A stretch of DNA of 64,000 nt. Origin: Selenomonas sp. F0473. GTDB lineage: Bacteria > Bacillota > Negativicutes > Selenomonadales > Selenomonadaceae. Within the stretch, counting starts at the first letter, position 1. Every line of letters starts with the position of its first letter. The translations under genes were made by a program, and so were the position numbers. The DNA lies in contig NZ_JH992902.1 in the NCBI RefSeq assembly GCF_000315545.1, forward strand, positions 1,260,470 to 1,324,469, written 5' to 3'. Shown piece by piece: positions 24,127 through 31,382 of the stretch. The notes beneath the pieces are model-generated. The model was not told the origin of the DNA. It did no database searches and saw only the letters and a program-made list of their open reading frames with translations.

Positions 24127-26238
24127 ATGACCCGAACAACGCACCGCCGCATGACGCTTGCCCTCGGCACTCTGCTGGGCGCCGCGCTCGCGGGAGCGCA
24201 CGTCGATGCGGCGGATAATACGATGCACACGAGAGCCGGAACGATGCGTGCGGGGAGCGCAGCGGACGGGCTTTACGAGTTCGAGCTCGAGGAGGTTGTG
24301 ATCACAGGCTACCGCTCGTACGATCCGCTGACGATCGTAACGGACCCGCAGAAGCCGCGGCAGCCGATCCCGGCGGCGGACGGCGGCGGTTATTTGAAGA
24401 ACATTCCGGGCTTCTCGGTCGTGCGCAAGGGCGGCATCGGCGGCGATCCGATGATGCGCGGCATGGGCGGCTCTCGTCTCATGATGCAGATGGACGGCGG
24501 CAGCATGGCGGGCGGCTGCCCGAACCGCATGGACCCGACGGCGACGTATGCGTTCCCCGAGACGTACAGCCGCATCATCGTCAACAAGGGACCGCAGAGC
24601 GTACGCTACGGCGCGAGCGTCGCGGGCAGCGTCGTCTTCGAGCGCGAGACGGCGCGGTTCGAAAAACCGGGCGTACGCGGCAATATCTCCGTCCTCGGCG
24701 CGTCGAACCGCCGCTTCGACGACCTCTTCGACGTGACGGCGGGCGGCAGGGAGGGCTATGCGCGCTTCATCCAGACGCGCAACTATGCGCAGGACTACAA
24801 GGACGGCGACGGCCGACGCGTACACTCGGGCTACGGGCGGCACAGTCTTTCGGGCATCATCGGCCTGACGCCGGATAAAGATACCCTCTTTGAAGCCGCA
24901 TATGATTCCAGCCGCGGCTGGGGCAAGTTCGCCCACGGCGGTATGGACGGCAGCAAGTTCGACCGCGACAGCTGGGCGGTGAAGTTCGAACGCGCGCATA
25001 TGTCCCCCGTCGTCGAAAAGCTTACGCTGAACTTCAACCATGCCGAGATCGACCACCTCATGGACAACTATACCTACCGCAGAGGTATGATGGGCACGGA
25101 TGTAAAGCGCCGTCAGTACAGTGTCCGTGCAGTCGCCGACCTGAAGTTCTCCCCGCGCGCGACGGGCGCCGTCGGCGTTGAGTTCGGCCGGCAGGCGCAT
25201 TCTTTTGCCGAGGCGCATAAGAACAGACCGATGAGCGCGTTCACCGACGACATGACGATCCGGAACCTCGGCGTTTTCCTCGAATACAACCGCGAGATGC
25301 GGGAGCGCGACCGCCTCAGGACGGGGCTGCGCTACGACCGTATGACGGACGACTACCATGCGAATATCTTCCATAACCCCATGGGCATGGTCACGCGGGA
25401 CCTCATCCCGGGCGCGACTTCCGACAATGCCGTGAGCGGATTCGTCCGCTGGGAACGCACGGCAAAGAGCCGGCCGCTTACCTTTTACGTCGGTCTCGGT
25501 CACGCCGAACGCCCCGCCGACTACTGGGAGTCGTTCCACACCTGGAACTTTTACAGCAACCGCAGGACGGGCGGCACCGTCGGCCCCGAAGCGCACCGAC
25601 CGAAAAAAGAGCGCAATACGCAGCTCGACCTCGGCTGGGTTTACGGCGCTGAGAAGACGAACGCAAGCCTCTCGCTCTACTACAGTCATGTAAAGGATTT
25701 TATCCTGCGCTATCCCCCGGTCGGCACGGGCATGATGAGCCGCACACGCTACGGCAACGTGAACGCGCGGCTCTACGGGTTCGAGGCCGAGCTGACGCGC
25801 ACCGTGTCCCCCGACTGGACGCTCGGCGCGTCGCTCGCCTATACGCGCGGCGACGACCGCACGAACGACGCGCCGCTGCCGCAGATCGCCCCGCTCGAGG
25901 CGAATCTCACGGCGAAGTACGCGCGCGGCAAGGGCGAGGCGAACGCCGTCTGGCGCCTTGTCGGCAGGCAAAACCGCTGCCGTACGGGCTACGGCAGCGT
26001 GACGGGTACGGACAGCGGCCCCACGGGCGGATTCGGCATTCTCTCGCTGAGCCTCGCCTACCGGCCGGATGAAAACCTCTCGTTCTCGCTCGGCGTCGAC
26101 AACCTCTTTGACAAAACCTACACCGAATTCGTCAACCACACGGAACTGGCGGATGTCGCCGGTTTCGCGCCGCCCACAAAAACGCATATCAACGAGCCGG
26201 GGCGCACGTTCTGGTTCAAGACCAACTATCGGTTCTGA
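24127..26238 (+). CDS. TonB-dependent outer-membrane receptor, copper type (OprC/NosA-like)
   Basis: The 703-residue protein has a signal peptide (cleavage near HVDAAD), a TonB-box-like LEEVVITG (about residues 57-64), a plug domain and a beta-barrel ending in WFKTNYRF. The plug sequence RGMGGSRLMMQMDGGSMAGG, then PNRMDPTATYAFPETYSRIIVNKGPQSVRYG, matches the TonB-dependent copper receptor subgroup. Methionines are enriched here (MMRGM, LMMQMDG, GMMGTD, MGMVT), which suits Cu(I)/Cu(II) binding. It is a single gene with a terminator and an AT-rich upstream palindrome. It shows that the organism has an outer membrane. Copper specificity is inferred from subgroup similarity. Confidence 0.88.
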   Translation: MTRTTHRRMTLALGTLLGAALAGAHVDAADNTMHTRAGTMRAGSAADGLYEFELEEVVITGYRSYDPLTIVTDPQKPRQPIPAADGGGYLKNIPGFSVVRKGGIGGDPMMRGMGGSRLMMQMDGGSMAGGCPNRMDPTATYAFPETYSRIIVNKGPQSVRYGASVAGSVVFERETARFEKPGVRGNISVLGASNRRFDDLFDVTAGGREGYARFIQTRNYAQDYKDGDGRRVHSGYGRHSLSGIIGLTPDKDTLFEAAYDSSRGWGKFAHGGMDGSKFDRDSWAVKFERAHMSPVVEKLTLNFNHAEIDHLMDNYTYRRGMMGTDVKRRQYSVRAVADLKFSPRATGAVGVEFGRQAHSFAEAHKNRPMSAFTDDMTIRNLGVFLEYNREMRERDRLRTGLRYDRMTDDYHANIFHNPMGMVTRDLIPGATSDNAVSGFVRWERTAKSRPLTFYVGLGHAERPADYWESFHTWNFYSNRRTGGTVGPEAHRPKKERNTQLDLGWVYGAEKTNASLSLYYSHVKDFILRYPPVGTGMMSRTRYGNVNARLYGFEAELTRTVSPDWTLGASLAYTRGDDRTNDAPLPQIAPLEANLTAKYARGKGEANAVWRLVGRQNRCRTGYGSVTGTDSGPTGGFGILSLSLAYRPDENLSFSLGVDNLFDKTYTEFVNHTELADVAGFAPPTKTHINEPGRTFWFKTNYRF

Positions 26239-26248
26239 GTATTTTTCC

Positions 26249-26284
26249 GGAGCCGCCGCGCGCGGCTGCGGCGGCTCCGTTTTG
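26249..26284 (+). terminator. Terminator of the TonB receptor gene
   Basis: GGAGCCGCCGC (26249-26259) pairs perfectly with GCGGCGGCTCC (26268-26278), followed by GTTTTG. Confidence 0.85.
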
Positions 26285-26357
26285 ATGTTCGGCATGCCGA
26301 TCGCCGCGCGCCCCCGTAAATATCCCGGTTTCCTTTCTTCCCCTTTTCGCTCCGCTA

Positions 26358-26366
26358 TGTTATAAT
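26358..26366 (+). promoter_or_regulatory. Extended -10 promoter of the YbjN-like gene
   Basis: TGT-TATAAT fits an extended -10 element; a clear -35 is not present. It lies about 38 bases before the start codon. Confidence 0.45.
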
Positions 26367-26404
26367 GATTTTATTAGTTCATCTGCGGCAGGAGGTGATT
26401 GGTC

Positions 26405-26839
26405 GTGACAGAGGCGGCCAAGGCATTCGAGGAATATATCAAGAAGGAAAACATCACGGGCTTTCAAGTCCGCGAGCCGGGCGACGAACGCCAAACGACC
26501 GTCTTTGAAAGCGAAGTCGAAATCGAGGGGCGCCGCCTCCCGATCATCGTCATCATCGACGCGACGGCATACGCGACGATACGGATTCGCCTCGCGCAGA
26601 ACGCCGTGGACGACACGAACGCCATGCTCTTAACGGGCTGGCTCATGCGGCAGAACCAGGACAGCCGCCTCGTAAAGTTCTACCTGACCTCCGACACGAC
26701 GATCATCGCCGACGCGGTGGTCCCGCATAACCCCGACCGTTTTGACCCCGACGTCATGGTGAGCGTCCTGCGCGTCTTCATCCGCGACATCACGGCGCTT
26801 ATGCCGGAACTCGCCCAGCTCCTGCCCGAAACGGAATGA
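26405..26839 (+). CDS. YbjN-like small protein, 144 aa
   Basis: An acidic cytosolic protein: an N-terminal helix EAAKAFEEYIKKENI, then beta-rich blocks (TTVFESEVEIEGRRLPIIVIID; SRLVKFYLTSDTTIIADAVV) and a C-terminal helix DVMVSVLRVFIRDITALMPEL. The layout resembles YbjN/type III-chaperone-like folds. The start is the GTG at 26405, 9 bases after AGGAGG; the TTG two codons upstream is too close to it. Function unknown. The tRNA-Gly gene follows 43 bases later with its own promoter. Confidence 0.55.
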   Translation: MTEAAKAFEEYIKKENITGFQVREPGDERQTTVFESEVEIEGRRLPIIVIIDATAYATIRIRLAQNAVDDTNAMLLTGWLMRQNQDSRLVKFYLTSDTTIIADAVVPHNPDRFDPDVMVSVLRVFIRDITALMPELAQLLPETE

Positions 26840-26843
26840 GCGA

Positions 26844-26872
26844 TTGACAAAACACCATGCGTCTGCTATGAT
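26844..26872 (+). promoter_or_regulatory. Strong promoter of tRNA-Gly
   Basis: TTGACA (26844-26849), 17 bases, TATGAT (26867-26872). The predicted start is only a few bases before the tRNA 5' end. Confidence 0.8.
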
Positions 26873-26882
26873 GGAGAACGTC

Positions 26883-26956
26883 GCGGGCATAGTTCATCGG
26901 TAGAATGAAAGCTTCCCAAGCTTTAGAGGTGGGTTCGATTCCCATTGCCCGCTCCA
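26883..26956 (+). tRNA. tRNA-Gly (anticodon CCC)
   Basis: The 74-nt cloverleaf has acceptor arms GCGGGCA / TGCCCGC, a D loop AGTTCATCGGTAGAAT, anticodon stem AAAGC/GCTTT with loop TTCCCAA (anticodon CCC), T arm GGTTCGATTCC, discriminator T and an encoded CCA. It is followed by a terminator and then an IS200-like element. Confidence 0.93.
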
Positions 26957-26970
26957 TAGGAAAATGCAGC

Positions 26971-27011
26971 AAGCCGTTGTATGAACAGGATTCATACGAC
27001 GGCTTGTTTTT
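26971..27011 (+). terminator. Terminator of tRNA-Gly
   Basis: AAGCCGTTGTATGAA (26971-26985) pairs with TTCATACGACGGCTT (26991-27005) with one G-T pair, followed by GTTTTTAT. Confidence 0.85.
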
Positions 27012-27170
27012 ATGCGCGCGCAATATTATTTTCTCTAAAAAGCCGATAAGATCCGGGCACGCAATAAATATCCACCCGCGTAGCGGGTGGTTTTTCATTT
27101 TCGGGCATAGCCCTAATATTACTAGCGGCGTACAAGTACGCTTTTTATTGGCCTGCCAGCCATGCGTTTG

Positions 27171-27644
27171 TTACTTGCTACCCATAAATGGGTCTCTCGG
27201 GTCAAATAAACTCAACTGATCAGATTCCCTGTCTCGTTTCAGTTGACCTTCGATGTATTCTGTTATCGCCTTCGTGTTTTTCCCTACCGTATCCACATAG
27301 TAACCTTTACACCAAAACTCCCGGTTCCTATATGCAAATTTCATATTCCCAAACTTCTGGAATATCATTAAGCTGCTCTTGCCTTTTAGATACCCCATAA
27401 ACCCCGATACACTCATTTTCGGTGGGATACTTATCAGTATGTGGATATGATCTGGACACACCTCTCCTTCGATTATTTCTACACCTTTCCACTGGCATAA
27501 CGTCCGCAATATCTCTCGTATTGCCATCCGCTTCTCTGCATAAAACACTTTCCTACGATATTTCGGTGCAAATACTATGTGGTACTTACAATTCCACTTC
27601 GTATGTGCTAAACTATTTGTGTCTGCATTTTGTCGTTTTGACAT
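27171..27644 (-). CDS. tnpA: IS200/IS605-family transposase TnpA
   Basis: A 157-residue Y1 HUH transposase. The start KWNCKYHIVFAPKYRRKVFY, the metal-binding HUH motif in CPDHIHILISIPPK (about residues 63-76) and the catalytic Tyr in CKGYYVDTVG (about residues 112-121) are intact, and length is normal, so it is probably active. It nicks and joins single-stranded ends. Translation appears to be limited by a 5' hairpin (27655-27713) that covers the GGGAGG ribosome site. The ORF is more AT-rich than the flanks. Confidence 0.93.
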   Translation of the reverse strand: MSKRQNADTNSLAHTKWNCKYHIVFAPKYRRKVFYAEKRMAIREILRTLCQWKGVEIIEGEVCPDHIHILISIPPKMSVSGFMGYLKGKSSLMIFQKFGNMKFAYRNREFWCKGYYVDTVGKNTKAITEYIEGQLKRDRESDQLSLFDPRDPFMGSK

Positions 27645-27654
27645 TATGTGACCT

Positions 27655-27713
27655 CCCTAGTACGGTTGCTCTTGCTAAGCTGGCAGGCTCGGCTCTAGCT
27701 TACCATACTAGGG
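27655..27713 (-). promoter_or_regulatory. Hairpin in the tnpA leader that can hide the ribosome site
   Basis: On the minus strand, CCCTAGTATGG pairs with CCGTACTAGGG, which runs into the GGGAGG ribosome site before the ATG at 27644. A similar leader hairpin is known to lower translation of IS200 transposase. Confidence 0.55.
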
Positions 27714-27804
27714 TCTATTTTTTTCACCGCTTAAGCTCTTTGGAACCACGCGACTATCGCGTGGTTTTCTTTATACAAAAAGAGGGGCAATGCCCCTCTC
27801 CGTA

Positions 27805-28440
27805 TCATATCCCTCCCGTCGTCTTCCATGCCTCCCGATAAAACGCCGCTTTTCCTCTGAGGACGTCGCCGCCGCGCGTGCCGTCTTCCGCCCGGGGACG
27901 AAAGACGGGGCTTTCCGCCGTACCGAGATACTCGAGATCCCAGCGTTCGCAGGTCGAGCGCGGGCCGTAGGGCGCGTGCGCATATACGCCGTCCTCGTTG
28001 TCGGCGGCCTCGCCGTGGGTCATGATGCGCTCCTTGTCGATCGTCAGCCAAAGTCCGTCCGCAAGAGCCGCAGCCGCTTGTGCCGCCGCCTCAATCTGCG
28101 CACCGGTCGGCGGCTCGTCGCCAAGATCCGCCGTCGTCGCGCCATAGGCGCAGAGGAGAGCAATGCTGACGCTCCCGCTGTTGCGCAGATAGGTCGCGGC
28201 GCAGGGCCTGTCGAGAGCCCCGTCTCCAATCACATAGAGCGCGCCGTCCGCGTCGATCTGGACATGATAGTCCTCGAAGAATTGTCCGTAATGCCCCGCC
28301 GTCCAGTGGAGGTACATCTTCGTCTCCCGCGCGCATCGCAGAGCGGCATAATGCAGCGCAAGACGGTATGCCGCGCCCAGCCGCGCGAGATCGCGCACGG
28401 CGACACGGGTCATACGGGCGGCGGTCAATACGGCGCTCAT
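27805..28440 (-). CDS. N-acetylmuramoyl-L-alanine amidase (phage endolysin-like, Amidase_2)
   Basis: The 211-residue amidase has the Zn ligands of the Amidase_2/PGRP family: His in MYLHWTAGHYG (about residue 47), His in IMTHGEAAD and an acidic end (CERWDLEYLG). It lacks a signal peptide, like phage endolysins that rely on a holin. The start overlaps the end of the upstream holin-like gene by 4 bases. It would cut the amide bond between muramic acid and the stem peptide. No other phage gene surrounds it, so this looks like a leftover or domesticated lysis cassette. Confidence 0.75.
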   Translation of the reverse strand: MSAVLTAARMTRVAVRDLARLGAAYRLALHYAALRCARETKMYLHWTAGHYGQFFEDYHVQIDADGALYVIGDGALDRPCAATYLRNSGSVSIALLCAYGATTADLGDEPPTGAQIEAAAQAAAALADGLWLTIDKERIMTHGEAADNEDGVYAHAPYGPRSTCERWDLEYLGTAESPVFRPRAEDGTRGGDVLRGKAAFYREAWKTTGGI

Positions 28441-28670
28441 CGCCGCACGTCCTTTCCTACGGCGCCTTCATCCCGCGCGCTGCGCGGCGCCGACGCGTCC
28501 GTTCCCCCGCCTCGTTCATCCCGCATAGCGGCGGTGCGCCCGAGGAAACCGATCAGCCCCGCCGCGATATTGCTCGTCAGTTCCGCGCTCCCATAGAATA
28601 CAGACAGGACGGCGAGGGCGACGAGCCCCGTCCCGACCATCCAATCCACGCGCGGCAGTTGTTCCCGCAT
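28437..28670 (-). CDS. Holin-like small membrane protein, 77 aa
   Basis: The 77-residue protein has a short basic start, a hydrophobic helix at about residues 11-30 (MVGTGLVALAVLSVFYGSAE), a weaker second segment (about 33-46) and a strongly charged hydrophilic tail, the size and layout of phage holins. It overlaps the amidase gene by four bases and has a GGAG ribosome site. Family not identified with certainty; the neighbour supports the lysis role. Confidence 0.55.
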   Translation of the reverse strand: MREQLPRVDWMVGTGLVALAVLSVFYGSAELTSNIAAGLIGFLGRTAAMRDERGGGTDASAPRSARDEGAVGKDVRR

Positions 28671-28759
28671 CGTTTTCTCCTTTCATATAATGCAGTCTCA
28701 GAAACATATTCTGTCTCCGTACCTGCCGCCGAAGCGCGAAAAAGGAGCGCCCGCGCGCG

Positions 28760-28803
28760 AAAAAACTGCTCCCGCAACGCCTTTCGGCGTGCGGGAGCAG
28801 TCT
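28760..28803 (-). terminator. Terminator of the LysR-type regulator gene
   Basis: ACTGCTCCCGC (28766-28776) pairs with GCGGGAGCAGT (28791-28801), with an inner AACGCC/GGCGT stem. On the minus strand the stem is followed by TTTTTTCG. Confidence 0.85.
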
Positions 28804-28815
28804 TTCCTCTGCCCG

Positions 28816-29727
28816 TTATAGTTTTTGCGCCCGTCCCGCGCCCTCGATGAGGAGTTCTTTGGTGAGGGTGCGCAGGTAGTTCATAACGAGACGTACGTCG
28901 TCGAGGACCTGCCGTCCCTTTTTCATGACGAGCCCGCTGTTGATGAAGATCGGATCGAGCAGCGGAATCTGTACGAAATCGTCGGACGGCAGTACGGACG
29001 GGCGCGCGAGAATCGTCGACGCGATGCCGGCACGCACGAGGTTCTTCACGGTGTGCAGATACGGCGAATAATGCACGATGTTCGGCTTCTCCCCGACCTG
29101 GCTGAACGCGTCCTGCACGAGGCGGTCGATAAAGAAGCTGCTGTCGAGCATGACGAGCGGCTCGTCGCGCAGTTCGCGGATACTGACCGCATGGCGCGGG
29201 GCCAGCGGATGCTCGAACCGCGTGACGAAGGTGCACTCGCAGTCAAAGAGCTTCGAATAGCTCAGCCGCGGGCTGAAATCGACGGTGTAATTCGTCAGCG
29301 CGAAGTCGAGTTTTTCCTCTTCGACCATTTGGAGCGCGCTCACGCCGCCCGTCTCGATGATCTCGAGTTCGATCTCGGGATGCTCGCTCTGAAATTTCCC
29401 AAGCAGATACGGCAAAAAGACGACGCCGAGCTGGAGCGGCATGGCGATACGCACCTTGGCGTGACGGTGCGCCATATCGCGGATCTCGTCGTCGAGCCGC
29501 GTGACCTCCCCGAGGATATAGGATATCTTGCCAAGCAGCTTCGCTCCGTCGTTCGTCACCGTGATCTTGCGCCCCTCGCGATGGAAGAGGTTCAGGCCAG
29601 TCTCCGTCTCGATCGCCTGCATCGCGACGGTGACGGTCGGCTGAGAAACGTGGAGCTGCTCCGCCGCCTTTGTGATATTTTGCCATTGGCAAACCTCATA
29701 AAAATACCGCATCTGTACCAACGTCAT
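28816..29727 (-). CDS. LysR-family transcriptional regulator
   Basis: A 303-residue LTTR: an N-terminal winged helix-turn-helix (MTLVQMRYFYEVCQWQNITK, AAEQLHVSQPTVTVAMQAIE) and a type 2 periplasmic-binding effector domain (HAKVRIAMPLQLGVVFLPYL; DEPLVMLDSSFF). The start at 29727 is preferred over the upstream in-frame ATGs because family homology begins at MTLVQMRYF and a GGAGGGAG ribosome site precedes it. It is divergent from the 54-aa gene at 29987, with a 259-bp AT-rich spacer that would carry its binding site. The effector is not known. Confidence 0.9.
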   Translation of the reverse strand: MTLVQMRYFYEVCQWQNITKAAEQLHVSQPTVTVAMQAIETETGLNLFHREGRKITVTNDGAKLLGKISYILGEVTRLDDEIRDMAHRHAKVRIAMPLQLGVVFLPYLLGKFQSEHPEIELEIIETGGVSALQMVEEEKLDFALTNYTVDFSPRLSYSKLFDCECTFVTRFEHPLAPRHAVSIRELRDEPLVMLDSSFFIDRLVQDAFSQVGEKPNIVHYSPYLHTVKNLVRAGIASTILARPSVLPSDDFVQIPLLDPIFINSGLVMKKGRQVLDDVRLVMNYLRTLTKELLIEGAGRAQKL

Positions 29728-29986
29728 CCGACCATCTCCCTCCATGCGCCGCACGGCGCGTCCGACTGATCTTCACAACACAGTTGGAATAAGTTTACTA
29801 TATATATAAATATTCAACTATGATATATGTTACAAAAAGTATAGTTTTTTACGATAGTTAAAGTCTATATGAAAATCAAAAAGTCATATTTCTCTTTTCT
29901 ATAGAAACGTGCTATGTTGGACACAGTTCAGATGCGCCTTTGTACGAGGCGCTTTACGATATGCTTGGAGAAAGGGGAAATCTACG

Positions 29987-30151
29987 ATGATGGTATATTT
30001 TGCAGACGCCGTCGAGCGCTTTGTCGAGGATATGCTCGAAGCGAACGAAGACAATCTGAAGGCATTCGAGACGAAGCCCGGCGTGTATTCGAACGTCGAC
30101 CCCGACACGCATCATGAGGTCGAGATTCCCGACGTGCATCTCTCGAAGTAA
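29987..30151 (+). CDS. Unknown acidic small protein, 54 aa
   Basis: Not recognised. MMVYFADAVERFVEDMLEAN is followed by an acidic, probably helical stretch and a beta-like end HHEVEIPDVHLSK. A GGAGAAAGGGG ribosome site and a good terminator flank it, supporting a real gene. A second in-frame ATG follows the first. Divergent from the LysR regulator, which might control it. Confidence 0.5.
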   Translation: MMVYFADAVERFVEDMLEANEDNLKAFETKPGVYSNVDPDTHHEVEIPDVHLSK

Positions 30152-30160
30152 ACGATACCA

Positions 30161-30193
30161 CGCGGAGCGGTCAGCAATGGCCGCTCTTTTTTT
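30161..30193 (+). terminator. Terminator of the 54-aa gene
   Basis: GAGCGGTCA / TGGCCGCTC stem (30165-30186) followed by TTTTTTTA. Confidence 0.8.
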
Positions 30194-30240
30194 ATGGGTT
30201 GGAATGGCGCCGCTATGCGCCAAAATCCCGCTCCAAGTTG

Positions 30241-30373
30241 AACCGTAAGTGGCGCGGAAGTTTGGATGCAGCGCAAGGAACGAGAAAAATCCAAGGGAGT
30301 CGTAGTGGGCCGCCTACGTCGACCATAGGATTTTTCAAAGTGACACAGCGATGCGCCAAGATCACGTTTCACG
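30241..30373 (-). repeat. Dispersed 3'-end palindromic repeat, copy B (after hypE)
   Basis: Read leftward it starts 1-2 bases after the hypE stop codon with GCGTGAAACGTGATCTTGGCG. It contains the inner arms GAAAAATCC (30283-30291) and GGATTTTTC (30328-30336) and ends with CCAAACTTCCGCGCCACTTA. A loose right-arm-like fragment (GCTATGCGCCAAAATCCCGC) lies next to it at about 30213-30232. Confidence 0.85.
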
Positions 30374-30374
30374 C

Positions 30375-31382
30375 CTAACAGATGCGGGGGACAAGCTCCC
30401 CCGCCGGCATATCCACAACGCGAATCCCCCCCAGCGGCGTCCGCATTCCGACCGCCCCCGGTGCGTCCTCGGTCGTCTCACCGATGACGACCGCCTCTTT
30501 GCCGTATACATTCTCGTGCATGACGTCGAGGACGCGTGCGGTATCCTCGGGCGGAACGAAGGCGAGGAGTTTGCCTTCGTTGGCAAGCGTCAGGGGATCG
30601 AAGCCGAGCAGTTCGCAGACGCCCTGCACCTCGGGACGCACGGGAATCCGTTCCTCGTCGAGGAGAATCCCGACGCCCGCCGCGCCCGCGATTTCGTTGA
30701 GCGCCGCCGCCGCGCCGCCGCGCGTGGGATCGCGCAGAACGGCGATGCCGGGCGCCGCCGTCAGCATTGCTTCCGCCATTCGGCAGAGCGGCGCGCAGTC
30801 GCTGGTGATGCCGGACGGGAGCGTCAGATTGTGCCGCGCCGCCATAACGGTGGCGGCATGGTCGCCGAGCGTCCCGGAGACGATAACATCCATCCCGGGG
30901 CACACGTTCGTCGGCGCAATATCTGCTCCCTCGACGAGCTGCCCCACGCCCGCCGTATTGATGTAGATGCCGTCGCCCGCCCCGCGCGGCACGACCTTCG
31001 TATCGCCCGTCACAATACGGACGTCCGCCTCCTCCGCCGCCGCGCGGATGTCCTCCACAACGCGGCCCAGCGTCTCAAGCGGAAGGCCTTCTTCAAGAAT
31101 CAGCGCGAGCGAGAGATACGCCGCCCGCGCGCCCGTCATGGCGAGGTCGTTTACCGTACCGCAGACGGCGAGCCGACCGATGCTCCCGCCCGGGAAGAAA
31201 TGCGGCTGCACGACGTAGGAATCCGTGGTAAACGCGATTTTTCCCTCTGCCGGCAGCACGACCCCGTCGTGCAGTCCGTTCAGCAGCGCATTGCCGAGCG
31301 CGGGGAGAATAATTTCCTCCGTCAGCGTGCGCGAGAGCCGTCCGCCCGCACCGTGCGCGAGCGTAATCACATCATGCGCCAT
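30375..31382 (-). CDS. hypE: Hydrogenase maturation protein HypE
   Basis: The 335-residue AIR-synthase-like protein dehydrates the carbamoyl group delivered by HypF to a thiocyanate on its C-terminal Cys, the source of the CN ligands. It begins ITLAHGAGG, contains GDTKVVPRGAGDGIYI and RDPTRGGAAAALNEIA, and ends PRIC with the required terminal Cys. The ATG at 31382 overlaps the end of hypD by 11 bases; the long upstream extension of the ORF is spurious. Last gene of hypC-hypD-hypE; a dispersed repeat starts straight after its stop. Confidence 0.95.
   Translation of the reverse strand: MAHDVITLAHGAGGRLSRTLTEEIILPALGNALLNGLHDGVVLPAEGKIAFTTDSYVVQPHFFPGGSIGRLAVCGTVNDLAMTGARAAYLSLALILEEGLPLETLGRVVEDIRAAAEEADVRIVTGDTKVVPRGAGDGIYINTAGVGQLVEGADIAPTNVCPGMDVIVSGTLGDHAATVMAARHNLTLPSGITSDCAPLCRMAEAMLTAAPGIAVLRDPTRGGAAAALNEIAGAAGVGILLDEERIPVRPEVQGVCELLGFDPLTLANEGKLLAFVPPEDTARVLDVMHENVYGKEAVVIGETTEDAPGAVGMRTPLGGIRVVDMPAGELVPRIC

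Larger units (their letters stand above)
27060..27775 (-). mobile_element. IS200-like insertion sequence
   Basis: The unit holds one HUH transposase gene and subterminal hairpins at each end instead of inverted terminal repeats. The left hairpin is CCACCCGC/GCGGGTGG (27072-27090) and the right one CCACGCG/CGCGTGG (27746-27764), as expected for single-strand transposition. Exact ends and target site cannot be fixed without an empty-site comparison; coordinates are approximate. There is no TnpB gene. It sits between tRNA-Gly and the holin/amidase cassette. Confidence 0.75.

Noticed and set aside
24043-26295. A 750-codon open frame on the minus strand opposite the TonB receptor
   Set aside because: It is Arg/Ala/Asp-rich without family motifs and lies entirely opposite a clear TonB receptor; high-GC coding DNA often leaves such shadow frames open.
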